Source: Davidsoniella eucalypti
Taxonomy: Eukaryota; Ascomycota; Sordariomycetes; Microascales; Ceratocystidaceae
Reading direction: 5' to 3'
Assembly (NCBI GenBank): GCA_004009845.1
Contig: RMBW01000056.1
Coordinates: 124,001 to 188,000 of the forward strand
Length of the DNA stretch: 64,000 nt
Part shown: positions 10,885 through 23,000 of the stretch, piece by piece
Numbering within the stretch: the first letter of the stretch is position 1
Layout: every line of letters starts with the position of its first letter
Made by a program: the position numbers and the translations under genes
The notes under the pieces: model-generated
Told to the model about the DNA's origin: nothing
Databases searched by the model: none
The model's input: the letters and a program-made list of their open reading frames with translations, nothing else

Positions 10885-11228
10885 GCAACTTGGATAACTG
10901 GGAGGGGAGTGATTAGTATTATATCTCAGGAAAATGGGGTTACATGAGCATAATTAATTAGCATAGCGATACTAGCATATTATCATTTTATTTTTTTAAC
11001 ACTCAGCAAGCCATACAAATTCTTCTTTCTAAATAGACTCTTCTAGAATGAGATATGATTATTTTCTGGTATACTTATGAGCATTTTTTCATGTTATAAC
11101 TAGTGTACAAAAGAGCCTATGTCGACCGGCTCAAACTTCATCATTTTCCCCATCTACTATCAATACAAGATAACCAACTCTACGTCCATCTATACCTATT
11201 AACCTATCCGGATATGATAATAGGAAAT
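10885..11228. other. Shared 3' region between convergent genes
   Basis: This 344-bp AT-rich interval separates the stop of the plus-strand hydrolase from the stop of the minus-strand peptidase subunit. It must hold both 3' UTRs and polyadenylation sites. AATTAATTAG and T-rich stretches near 10945-11000 are compatible with this. No gene is seen. Confidence 0.5.
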
Positions 11229-13040
11229 TTATCTTTTGCCAAGCTGCCAGCCAGCAATCGTATCCTGAATCTCATCCCACGAAGGAGACTTGACACCACC
11301 GAATCTAAACGTTCCTGCTTCCTGTAGCACGACGGTTGGCGAGCCAGAACTTGTTCCAGGATTAGAGACCAGGCCACTAAAGACTGTAGCAGCGACACGA
11401 CGTAGATCATCTGCGGTTAAGCGATCAATCGCGGCACACATTTCAGCAATGGGGATTCTACGACCGTGAATCTGGACCTGACGACCGAGATCTTCCAGTT
11501 CGATTACGCGACTTTCGAGATTCATGAGTAGACTGCTACGGAGTTGGTTTTTGGCTCGGTTGACTTCTGTAGCTGTTAGGGCAGAGTAGCCCGTGGCGGA
11601 TGTGAGACTACGTAGCTCGCGGCACATGACTTGGAGCATAGGTAGAGTACGGCCGGGAATACAGCTGGCGCTGATGCCGAATAGTCCCGTGTCGGTGTAG
11701 GTGTGATTGAAGGCTTGGCATGACTCGACCCAGGCATGTTGGTTGAGCACGTGGGTGTAAAGTCGGGAATACATGCCCTTTCCGGGCCCACCGGCGGAGA
11801 ACGAATCGCCGCCGCCTAGTAGGAATTGAATAGTCGTTAGGGCGTAGATGTCGGGTGAAGACACGGGGAGGCCCTCGAAGGCTAGGTGGATATGAGTGAA
11901 AGTTGGCATGTTAGGGTTGAGAGGTGGTGGCTGAGGAGGTAGGCTGAGGAAACCGCCGGTGTAATTCGAGTGCTTAATGGCAGGTGGCTCAGTCTTGAGA
12001 GAAGAAGGATCCGTAGAAGATTCCGTCTTGGCCTCCGGCTTTAGGCTTTTCAGAAAAGGAACTCTAGATAGTATATTTGACTGTGATGATGCCAAGCGGG
12101 CTTCCGTCTCCACGGAGATAGCCTCGTCGGCCTCGACCTCCACATCGTTGGCATTCATGGAGCCAAAGTGCTTATCGGCCAATTTTAAAGCCTGCTCATG
12201 CTCGACACCGGCAAAGGCCACCACGACACGATCTGGTCTATAGAAGCGACGTCTATACTCTCTAATAGTAGCGGGTGTGATCTCTGCCAACCTCTCACGG
12301 GGACACAACAGCGGGTTTCCCAGCGTATTATCCTTAAACGCAGCGGTATGCACCAGTTCTGGCAAGATCATTTCCGGCTTAGACCAGATCTCCTGTAACT
12401 CGTATCGGGCCGTCTCCAGCTGTTCGGTGACCTCCGAGCTCGTGATTTGCGGTGTCAGCACGGTCTCGGCGAGCAGAGCCGTAGCATCGTCGACGCTGTT
12501 GTTGAAGGTCATGGCCTGGTACATCATAGCCTCGCGAGACGACGAACAATGGATGTTTCCGCCGAGTGTCTCGACCTGCGCCAATACTTCGTCGGCAGTA
12601 CGGGTCGCTGTGGACTTGAAGGCGAGCCGGTCCATAATGTGACTGACTCCGCTGAGTCCCGGGGTTTCGTACCGCGAGCCGGCGTCGACGTAGACACCAA
12701 TGCCGGTGAAGGGGCCCGGCACGGCGTCACTTGTCACGCGCAACCCATTGGGAAGTCGTGTTATAGCATTCGATGGAGCAGCAGCCTGTTTGGAGGGAGT
12801 AACAAGGAGGAAGAGAAGATCAGATTAGCTTAGCTGAACTAGGTGGCACGTAGAAGAAGAAGAGGGGGGGGGGCAGGACGGAAAGAGATTTGTAAATTGT
12901 GAGTACAAGTATTGAAAATGACGTACTGCGAGACCTCGGCGCGAGATTTTCAAAAGCGTCGTCGTAGGTGCTGTTGTTGCTGCAAAGCGGGAAGAAGCTA
13001 CTGATGGCCGTAGGCCAGTCTGTAATGAAGGGCGGAACAT
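11229..13040 (-). CDS. mas2: Mitochondrial processing peptidase alpha subunit (M16 family)
   Basis: Two exons, 12927-13040 and 11229-12785, give 556 residues. The intron (GTACGT to ACAG) is phase 0. Start chosen at the ATG at 13040, because it begins an Arg/Ser/Thr-rich, acid-poor N-terminus (MFRPSLQTGLRPSVASSRFA) typical of a mitochondrial presequence. The M16 fold follows directly (ITRLPNGLRVTSD). The zinc-binding HxxEH of the beta subunit is replaced by HIMDR. The glycine-rich substrate-recognition loop (GGGDSFSAGGPGKGMYSRL, from about residue 362) is present. Together these identify the non-catalytic alpha subunit, which with MPP-beta removes matrix presequences from imported proteins. 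An acidic, Ser/Pro-rich insert at about residues 250-315 separates the two halves. Essential housekeeping gene, intact. Confidence 0.93.
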
Positions 13041-13102
13041 TCTCTCTTCTAGAGACTCAAAATATATCTCAAAAAGCAAAAGAACCGGGGGATGACAAAA
13101 TA

Positions 13103-13127
13103 CAAAGCAAAGCAAAGCAAAGCAAAG
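13103..13127. repeat. (CAAAG)5 microsatellite
   Basis: Five perfect copies of CAAAG just upstream of the peptidase-subunit start codon, followed by an A-run. It lies in the presumed promoter or 5' leader. Confidence 0.9.
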
Positions 13128-13284
13128 AAAAAAAAAAGCCCGCACAAAAAAATACCACAATGCTCATTCAAGTTCACAAAAGAGAAAAAAAAAAAAAAGT
13201 AGGCCAGCTACCAAAAGGTATGTTGGCAGAAGTAAAAGCCTCGTGATGGAATGTGCTAAGTAAGCAAGTATTTTTATTTTTTTG

Positions 13285-13302
13285 ACTACTACTACTACTA
13301 CT
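13285..13302. repeat. (ACT)6 microsatellite
   Basis: Six perfect ACT units in the intergenic region upstream of the peptidase-subunit gene. Confidence 0.9.
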
Positions 13303-15034
13303 TACTACCTTGGTTTTTTTTTCTGCGCGACGTCGGAAAAAGCTGGTTTTCGTTGCTTTTTTCCCACCATTGGAAAGACTTCTACAATCTACTATAAACC
13401 CGCAAAATAACGGGGTCTTGAGTCCGCTTCTTAGATACATATATTGTCATAGTGGATGCGTCTCCGATTGTTACAGTGGGCGCAGCGCTGTAATAATAGG
13501 AAATACTGTGTTATCGCGCCAATCATAGCATATACACACGGTCCAGCTTTACTCTCTTCGGGGCATCATTGTTTTATTGTCTGATCGTGAGCATGAATGG
13601 GTTTAGCTCAAACTACTAATTGACAATTGATAATTGGGAGTAGTTTTTCAGCTATGTCAAACTTATAAACAACTTAAGGTTATACACGTTGCTTATTACA
13701 ACGTCAAATCAAGAATGACACTAATAGCCCACGATAATGAGGGAAAAAAAAGGCCCTATCTCAGCCATTCCTACACGATGTTAGAAACTACAAACACAAA
13801 GCTCTTTATCCACCCCCCTCCTTCGCCCTATCTTGTGTTTCCCTGTTATATTTTATAGCTTAGTATGGGGAAAGTCAATGCTCAATTACATCATGCAATC
13901 ATTCCTCATGACAGTCTTCCAAAAAAAAGAGAAAAAAAAATGCCCACCCCACCTGATCAGTGCTCACACTCGAGTTTTTAGTAGCACAAGCGAGCCTAAT
14001 CAACGAGAGACATACAGGTTATAGAGACAGTTATTATCCTGGCTCTACGGGTAATGTTTCTATTGCTAATATTGTTCGTATTATCAAGACTATTGGCCTC
14101 GTTTAGGTGCTCACTCTTATCATAAGCTAAACTAGCACATGTAAGTATATACGGGTAAGATTTGAAACACAAGATTTACACTTGTACAAGTCACGATACG
14201 ACAAAAGAGTAAATACATAAACAGGGACATAGTAGATATGAAGAATAATATGATAATGTAGTCATAAAAACTACCATCCTATAAATCACAGTTGTTACGT
14301 ATCGTACTGAAAAAAGAGAAGATTGTGATACTCCAATCTAATGATTTTAGGATATAATGACATCGATATTTGTTAAGATATACATTTGATTGTTATAGGT
14401 AGATGAAGGTGATGATCATGTACAATTGAAGATCTTTTTTTTTCTTCTTTTTCCACGTGATATGATGAATAATTGGTGTACATGATGTAAGTTACAGTTA
14501 CAGCTCATGATCCAAGCCCACGGGTACAAATAGGATAAAGTGTAATAAAGGGAATAACCTCTAGCCTCGAAAGGGCGTAGGAAAATATGAGAGACAATAA
14601 AAAGATAACTAGAAAAAGAAAAGAATGAATATATGTGATTCTTGCCCCCATTCCGACACCCATAACGCCTTGTTAAAATCGCCAGAAAGCATCGCATCAA
14701 TTAAATGGAAAGATAAGTTGACCAAAGAAAAAGAAAACAAACGAAACATAGCATAAAGAAGGCAGTAGCGAAATTCATCTGTGTAGTGACATCAGAGCAA
14801 TGGAATAGAGAGAAAAGACTGATAACTAGGTTTTGTCTGGCCGTGGATTTATTGGTCGGTTTGAAGAAGACAAAAAGATAACATAAAGTTACTGCAGTCG
14901 CTGAGTAGTGGTAAAACAATAATTTGACGTGATCATCGAGCTTATCCGTCTCTAGTACAAGAGATAGCTACTAGATAAGATGACCGTTTGTAACGGCCAT
15001 GATCGAAGGCGGTCTAACACCGGGTCTATTGGAG

Positions 15035-17058
15035 CTAAGAAGGAAGATTGTTGTGGAGGGTATGGACGGCCGCAAGAGGCGTTAAGCCGGTAGACTGATC
15101 GACGGGTTGACCGTCGAGCACGTAAGGGCCAGCGTAATTACGAGGAGTCAACACAAGGTCAGCACCAACATGGTTTCCCGGTGATGGTGTTCTCGGGCTT
15201 GGAATTGGAACGGGCGCAGGGGCGTTACGTGGGTGCTCGGTGGTCGCAAAAGACGGGATCTGGCCAAATGAAAAACCCAGGTCACCAGTAACGGGAGCAG
15301 AGGCCTCGTTAGAAACGGGCTCGGCTGCGGATTCGGAAGTGCCGTCAATCTGAATTGTGGTGACAGCAGCGTTGTTACTCATGATGGTGTCATGTCCAAC
15401 TTCAGCAGCAGAGGCATCATCAGCAGAAGCTGGCGAATCCACATCCATATCCCATCCTTCTGGCTCTTCTGGGTCTGCTTCGAGATCGGTAGTCGCTCGG
15501 CAGTTCGGGCAGTTGAACAGCGGGTAGTGAGGGCCGTCAAGTAGAGCCTTGATGCATTTAAAATGCCAAGTGTGGGAGCAGGGCGCCACGAATAGTGTCT
15601 GGCAGGGCTGTTATGAAGAAACAGGAGAGTGTAAGTGAAGTGAACATTTGCAAAGACAAAGTAAAAGAAAAGACTTACGGCAATCCGGCCTAGACAAATG
15701 GTGCAATCTTGAGTGTTAGCAGAGGATGGCTTAGGGTTTGTGAGATTGCGGATACGCTCATGGGCCTCGGTGCTATAACGGGAAAAACAAAGACGTTAGC
15801 GAACTGGTTCAAGTCGGTTCATAGACTCAGGCGAGATATAAAACAGGCAGATAACTCACTTAAAGGGGTTGGCAGCGTTCTGCCAGCCACGGTTGACTTC
15901 GATACGCATCTTGACGCAGCGGAAGATCATTTCCTCGCCTCCACGGAAGTCGATACCAAGCTGGACGATATCACCATCCTTGACGCGGAATGGAGCAGAC
16001 TCTTGGCCAGGCGAGCTCAGGCGAACGTGATTTAAGAAGGTGCCAGACGAGCTCTTGACATCCTTGATAAACCAGTGGCCATCCTCGCACCAAAACTCAC
16101 AGTGGCGGCGACTCACCACCTTGCTCTTGAAGCCGATCGGAGCGGCACTGGCTACATTGCTAGCGATGGGCCCAGCGTTGTCCCGCTCACTGTAGCGGCC
16201 GACCTTGATGACTTCGTCGCCAGTGGGCAGTTTACGAAGCATAGTGGGAAAATGCAGCGACTGACGAGTCGTTCTGTGGTCCAGATAGGCAGTCAGGCGG
16301 ATCGAGTATTGTGGGTGAGGGCGATTGGCGGCGCCGGAATTAGAGTCGGCGTGTGGGCTGTCTGCATGGGGGCTAGCACCAGTGCTCGCAGTGGCACCAA
16401 CATCAGAGCCGGCAGCGACAGCCGGTTCCTCAACGGGTGGCGTCGGTTCCTGGATGGTGGGCATGGCGGTTACAGAAGCGGTTGGAGAGGGGTTTGACGA
16501 AACAATAACAGGGCTTTCGGTGTCAGACTCGACCACGTTGTGCAGGGCGGTAGAGCCAGACGGGGTGGGTACAGAGGTGACCTGGGACAGACGGGCACCG
16601 GAAAATGAATTACGAGCTGCAGAAGACGGAGTAGAGACGGCGACTGAAGAAGCCGACGAGACCACGGAAGTTGGCGAGAGCAGGTCTGCAGACACAGAGG
16701 GGGCGGCAACGCGTGATGGTGTGCTCATAGACCGCGAGATGCGATGAGAAGCCCGCGTAGGCGAGCTCGAAGATGACGATGAATCGATAGCGTTGCTATT
16801 AAGAGCAGCAGCGGCAGCAGAAGCAGTGGCCGAAGCGTTGGCAGAGCTGTTGTGGGCGGAGTTTTGCTGTGAAGAGGCCAGACTAGGGAATAGTGCAGCC
16901 ACAGTACTGTGCTCCCGGCTAGTTAGGTTATGGGCGTAATTTCTGAGGTACGATAGGCTGCGCAGACGAGAGCCGCGGCTTTGGGAGGCGGTTGTAGGCG
17001 ATGAAGGAGTCGGTGGTTGTGTATGGCCCAGAGGAGGTTCGGCGATATGAGTGAGCAT
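15035..17058 (-). CDS. dma1: Dma1-like FHA and RING-H2 E3 ubiquitin ligase
   Basis: Three exons, 15860-17058, 15679-15772 and 15035-15607, give 621 residues. Introns of 87 and 71 bp start GTGAGT and GTAAGT. The FHA phosphothreonine-binding domain spans about residues 277-384 (IKVGRYSER, SKVVSRRHCEFW, KSSSGTFLNHVRL). The RING-H2 finger has ligands Cys423, Cys426, Cys441, His443, His446, Cys449, Cys464 and Cys467. FHA followed by RING is the Dma1/Chf1/Chfr-type architecture, which links mitotic checkpoint and septin or spindle-position signalling to ubiquitination. The N-terminal ~240 residues and the C-terminal tail are Ser/Ala/Pro-rich and presumably disordered. The start at 17058 was chosen because the frame upstream is only a run of Phe codons from a pyrimidine-rich leader. 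Confidence 0.92.
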
Positions 17059-20000
17059 GACGAAAAAGAAGAGAGGAAAAAAGAAGAAGAAAAAAAGAAA
17101 AAGACTGTAAAAGAAATAGGGAGAATTGCTGGACAAAACAATCCTGTGGATTTCTGGCACAGCGGAGGCAACAGCCGGGTGTGTTCTGAACGCAGGTAGC
17201 AGGTGCTAAATTAAGTCGAATAGTCAAACAAGCAGCCAATTCCAGCGTCGCTTGTGTTTTGAGGGGAGGCGATGAGGGCAATTGCGGACAATAAAGCCAA
17301 AGAAAAAGTACGATACAATGGGAGGAGGGGCCACCCACTCTACTGACAAAACACTGAATAATATGGCAGCAGCTACGAACGGGGCAGCAAAGAGACGGCA
17401 GGAAGCTCTGACAAGTGAGGTGCGGCGTGTGCTTCAGATTGCTAGAGAAAAGGCACTAAAAGCACTGGATAAGCAGACGACAAGACGCTCTTGGCAGCCT
17501 GTCAAGATTGTGTCGTTTGATGATTGTCTGTTTTCGCTTTTTGAAAATGATTGTTGATCAATAAGGACAGACCCGGTGATGAAGGAGTCAGCAGACGACA
17601 ATAAGTGCAGTTGCCGTATAAAGCGGGCGACCACGAGATGAAGTCAGCCAGAGAGGCTTGGGAGGGCAATTGCAAGTACAAAGCAGCTGCGTTGGAGATT
17701 TTGCCGCCGCGTTACTGCGAAAGGAGCAAGTGCTGTTTTGTTGGTGGTGGGAGGGCAAGAACCTCTAAACGGCGGCTGTATAAAAAGAAAAAGAATTGTG
17801 AAAAAGGGCCGTGACAGAGTTCGATCGACAGAGTCAGAGACGGAGATCAGAAGAGAAACAGCTGGTTTCCAGATCAGGGAGAAGGTCTAGAAGAAAGAGG
17901 AAAAGGATAACTCGAAGAAGAACTCGAAGAAGAACCGGGCAAAGCGAAAACAAAAAACCGAAGAAAGAGTTGTTCAGGGCCGGGGCAGCAGAAGCGGCTT
18001 TTAAGAACTCTAGCTCTAGTCTTTTTTTTTCCTCTTTTTTTTTATATTTTCTCAGGGAAGGACGAACTAACGAAACGGAAGAGTTGCGCAGAAGTAAAAG
18101 ACGCAGGCGGAAAATAATAATAATAAAATACCAATAAATAGTGGTAGTACCGCTGCAACTGCAAAGTAACACACTACAACAAGGTATCCTGTGGTCGCTG
18201 TTCCTTTGGCGATACCGTCGCAGTCAAGCCTGTTGCTCTATTCGGTTCGGAGCACTGTAACTCGCACAGCCAAAAGCAGCCAGAAACTGAGACTGTGAGA
18301 CTGGCTGCAGGACAAGCGTGACAAAAGACTTGGGATAGACTAGCCGGTTTCTTTGCTATGCCACTATCTTTGCTTTCTTTTTATTTCCGTCTGACATCAA
18401 AACGTCTACGGGAGTAGTTGGCTCTATATAGATATCTATCCCAAACCAAGTTACATGCGCTAGAAACCCACAAGTTGGCGTGTAGAGAATAAAGATAGAT
18501 GGAAACGGTCTCAAAAATCGACGCGCACAATAGTGATGTCACTACTCTATTCTGTTCGACATAGACCACTTGATGACGGCTAAAATTAGAATCAGAGTCA
18601 GTAGACACGGTAGAAAGAACTGGAACTCAGATAGGCGGCGATCGTGAGGCAAAAAACGACTGGAATAATCTTCCAAAGCGAGCAGGTGAAGAGAGAAAAA
18701 AAAGTACAGGAAAGACAGGATGAAGAAGAGAGCAACAAACAGAACAAGAAGGCGGAACCATCTAGCATAAAGAATTGTCCTGTCCTTTCCTTGGTCACTG
18801 AGTTACAGATAGTTAATCAGAATATCAAGTCTAATCGCTGACGGATTGCATTCATTTGTGGATGGATGGACTGACAACAAGCGAGCTCCGCCCACTATCC
18901 TAGAAGGCTTTGCTTTCCTTTCTCAACTAATATTAGTAAATATATCCAAGGCTAGGGTCTTGAACGTGGATTCGATATCGTACTTCTAATTTGCTTCTTC
19001 AACCAAGAGCCAACAAAGAAACCCCAGATACAGCAAAACAAAAAAGAGTGGCAAAGAGCTCTGTCTTGTCTGGCATCATAGGCTTCATTTGCGTCTTTCT
19101 TCTCTTATCTGCTTGCTGATTTTAGTGTTTGCTTTGTTTGCCTCCGTTGTATGCTACGTGATACGCTTTACGATCAGATCTAGCAAGGCCATTAAAAGGA
19201 AGAGCCTTACTCCAGATATACCACATTGGTCTTTTGTTTTCGTGCTTTGTTTTTTTTTTTTGGTCCTTTTTTCCGTGTGCTATTCCGGCGATCATATACC
19301 AAAAGTACATGATTTCTTTGTTTCTTCTAGGCTTGAAAAGAAAAGAAAGAAAAGAAAGATGTGCCGTTCTTAGATCGACACTAGAATTACTGGCATTTTG
19401 GCCACGTCTTTGCAGGAGTTTTCGCCATCGCCGTAGCGCCTTGTATTTTTCGATCTTCTTTATTTAATAATTCGATGCTTTTGCATACAATCTCTATTGA
19501 TACGAACAGTGGCTTTAGATACCGCAAACAAGCAGCCATTCTCAATTTCATAACTAACTTCTAATACCAGATGCTACTACTAAGGCCACTATCAAAGGCC
19601 TCGTCTTCTTTTCTTGTCCGTGTAAATAGATATCCACTAATAATACAACCTCTCCGCCACTTAGTTCAAGATCAAAAGGTCAATATACAGATATCGAAAG
19701 CGTAGCAGTTGATATCTTCGTTCTGTGTTTCCTTTCCTTTGCATGTGTACTTCTCTACTATGTTTCTTCCAGAGTCATGAGCGATATTGCAGAAAAAAAG
19801 AGATATAGTCAGGATCGAGAGGAATGCAGATTTTCGTACACTCAACTAACTACGCGTTGTTAATATCGCTCGCAAGAAAATATGGCCATGGATGGCCCCC
19901 TGCTATACCCCTGGTCAGCTGGGCTTTTATGGCTTCCGTTAACTGTGAACTGGCATCAGACGCTTGCAGTAGCTTTGGCTTTCTCTTTATCTACTTTCTC

Positions 20001-23000
20001 TTTATCTGCTTTGATTAAAGCCTGTTGCAGAGAGAGGTAAATTACCAGAACAAGGATCGACCTGGCTCCAGGATTGGGCTGGGGGGAAGACAAACAAGAG
20101 AAGAGCTCCTGATACGATGTAGAATCTGCCATAATCAAGCTTCAGTATCATTTGCGGTCTTCACGAGATAAAAACTTACACATAGTATCCTGTCGTTCAC
20201 CTGATAGATGCCAGATGCCGATATAAGTTCGTGGGTTGGTTGATTCACCCACCCACTCCCTTACTCACTCCACTTCCCTTATGTGTCTTGGCCCTTTCTG
20301 GTCTCATGCACCCCGTCATAAGAATGACCGCCTTTGATAATGCGTGGCTTACATGCAGGACCGCGTGAGAAAGAACGAGGAAAAAAGCTTACCCTGTACA
20401 CAACCAATCATCAAATGTTATACCATGTTGGTCTACATACTGACAACACAAGTTATAGGTTGACCTCAAAGGAACCCAGGAGCGTACTTCATATTAGATA
20501 CAAAACATACACATACACAATGTATAGTTGCTACCTTGGACTTTTTTTCTCGCGGGAAATTGCAGTCTCGTGAATAGCTCGGGATACCTGCAACGATCAT
20601 ATTAAGTGTTCGGATCAAAAAAACACGAACATAATTCACTGAGAAAAAAACAAAGTTTAAGAAAGAAAACAGATATGAAAAAAAGGGATCGAGTCCGTCG
20701 TAATCCAGCTATTGATCGAGGAGTATTGAGTTGTTATTTTACATATGTAGTTATAAAGTCCTCATAGATCTCGGAAACATTACGCCACTTCTTCTAAAGA
20801 ACTAACAAGAACGTGAAACGATCTAACATGCTTCTATCCGACTTCCTTCTCACCATGATATCCCTCTTTTCCATTCCCAGCTTCTAAACTGACATACATT
20901 CGTAATACAAGCACAACAGCCTTCGTTCCATCAGACCGTCTAGAGTTAGGTGGCAACATCACATAACCTATTCCCTACTTTCTTTTAGTGGAGGATTCCG
21001 GAGATCCCTTGATTTAAGCCTCAAGTGACCTTAGAACAGCGCCATCCTGTGACTCTAGAAGCAAAATATCAAGAGCCTAAACACAGTAGAACTTCTCAAT
21101 TTGGTGAATTTTTTGATATTAAACATATACTGTGATGGGGCGTAGTATGCCAGATGTCATGAGGCTAGTATTTGCTGTGTCACTGCTAGTGTTTGATTCT
21201 TGACTATGTCTCTAGAACTATTTAATAAACCCAAGACATTTCCAAACCTCTATTTGTAAGCTAATGGTTGATCATAATTGATAACACTCCGGTCGACAGT
21301 AATGCCATAGTTTCAATGCATATCGTACAAATAAGCATATATACATACATCTCTGCCTTTAAGCTGTGATATGGAGTACTTGTCGGTGAATTTGTTCTAA
21401 TACTTGTTGCCAACATTGACAAACCCCAAAGAAAATTTGGGTCTGGTGACCTCAGTCTGACTGTATTATATCTTCGATCTGCAGTATTATATGCATTCTA
21501 TAATTGTAACCCATTGCTTCTATGACTGTTAGGTGCAATGTCCGTTTACATCACTTTAAGATACACAAAATTTATTCCCGAACTAAGTTGTCTGTCCTCA
21601 TTGTTACCAAATTTGATACATATCACGATACATTGTACTACAAACCCTAGGGTTATGCATATCACCAGGGTTACATTGCAGATAATCTGCCAGATTGCAT
21701 ACCGATGACAGTTTCTAATTCTGCATTAACAAGTGAATAAAACACCGCTGGATGGCATTTCTTTCTATCTTAAGGTAGTAATGCAGCAAGGCATTATGAT
21801 AGAAATCTCATGCATTTATCAGTATATACATATACATATGGAAGACCTTTTTGTGGTTACATCAGGGTTATACAACTATGTATGATATGATGTTTTTAGC
21901 ACCTGGCAATGAAATGCCTTTTGTATACCATTTCACGTCGTTTTATGTTAATGGCAGGGGTCAAAGGTATAATTATTAAGTAGTGACCGGTTTATGCATG
22001 TCTGATTCTTTCGGCACCGAGACAGGCTAAGGAAGATCTGTTTCCGGCCGGGAATATGACATTGTGATAATAGTGATGCCTTTTGGCTTTGATACTTGTA
22101 TTACCAGTATATAGTCATGCTTTTCTTTCGAGATATTGCATGATATGACGGTGTATTTTCCTGCATCTCTGTGGTGACCGAAGAAAAGCTTCAGCCTGTC
22201 AGATTATCTGTAATACAGAATGACTGAAATGGTCATTCTACACTGCCGAGTAGACCAGTTGAAGGCTTGCATATATAAATAGTGTGAAGTCAGCTTTGAT
22301 CGGTAGGAATATTACGAAAATCACAGATTTCTTTTTTAGAACAGCCTTGCTGATGATGACCCAAAGACCAGCCATCTTCTTTATATGGATATATCATGTT
22401 CCTTTTCCAATATTAGATATGGTGTCTTTTCTTATAATTTCTTTTTCTTTTTCGCTACTGCAATAACAGGACTAAAATATCGTTGAAGCATGTATAATTT
22501 CTGACTAGCGGCTGCATAAACAGCTCGTGCCAGCCAAGCCGAAATATAAATAATACGTATCAAGGCCCCGCATCCCCTAGATGGCCTTTGATATTGTACA
22601 GACTAGAGACCGAAAGTGTGTGGACTATCCGGACAAAGCATATGTGTGCTTACTGGAAATATGGTTGGAAACTTGGGAACAATCATTCTGTATGTACGTA
22701 TCTGTACTCATGATATGATTCTGGTCATACTGCTGTGACTAGCCTTAAGCCTCATTTAGTAATCTCATCCGTTTCCAATCACCTACCTCTCTACACTCTT
22801 TTTTCACCTGACAAGATCCGCTTACGTTTGAGGCTCTTGTGACATCTCTGTACTAATACACGTGATATGCGTCGACAAACTCGCCCCATAAACGGGACAT
22901 CTGAGGAATGGAGCATGTCGAGAAGAAGCTAAAGAGAAGAACTACATACTCAAGTTTTCAGTCTCCCTGCCGGCTTCAGCGAAGAAGTCTTTGATGTGCC

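Larger units (their letters stand above)
13041..15034. other. Intergenic, no gene seen
   Basis: Contains the promoter of the peptidase subunit (with simple repeats at 13103-13127 and 13285-13302), A/T-rich sequence and the 3' region of the FHA-RING gene. Short ORFs here are low-complexity (Phe/Ser/Lys runs) and look non-coding. Confidence 0.5.

Noticed and set aside
15709..16747. Plus-strand frames of 108-140 codons over the FHA-RING gene
   Set aside because: Shadows opposite confirmed FHA and Ser/Ala-rich coding sequence.
17282..17557. Plus-strand frame of 91 codons upstream of the FHA-RING gene
   Set aside because: Lies in the divergent promoter region, has no domain, and there is no sign of introns or a conserved product; too weak to list as a gene.
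17811..18172. Arg/Lys-rich plus frame and its minus counterpart
   Set aside because: Purine-rich low-complexity DNA gives runs of Arg, Lys and Glu codons; no domain and no conserved start context.
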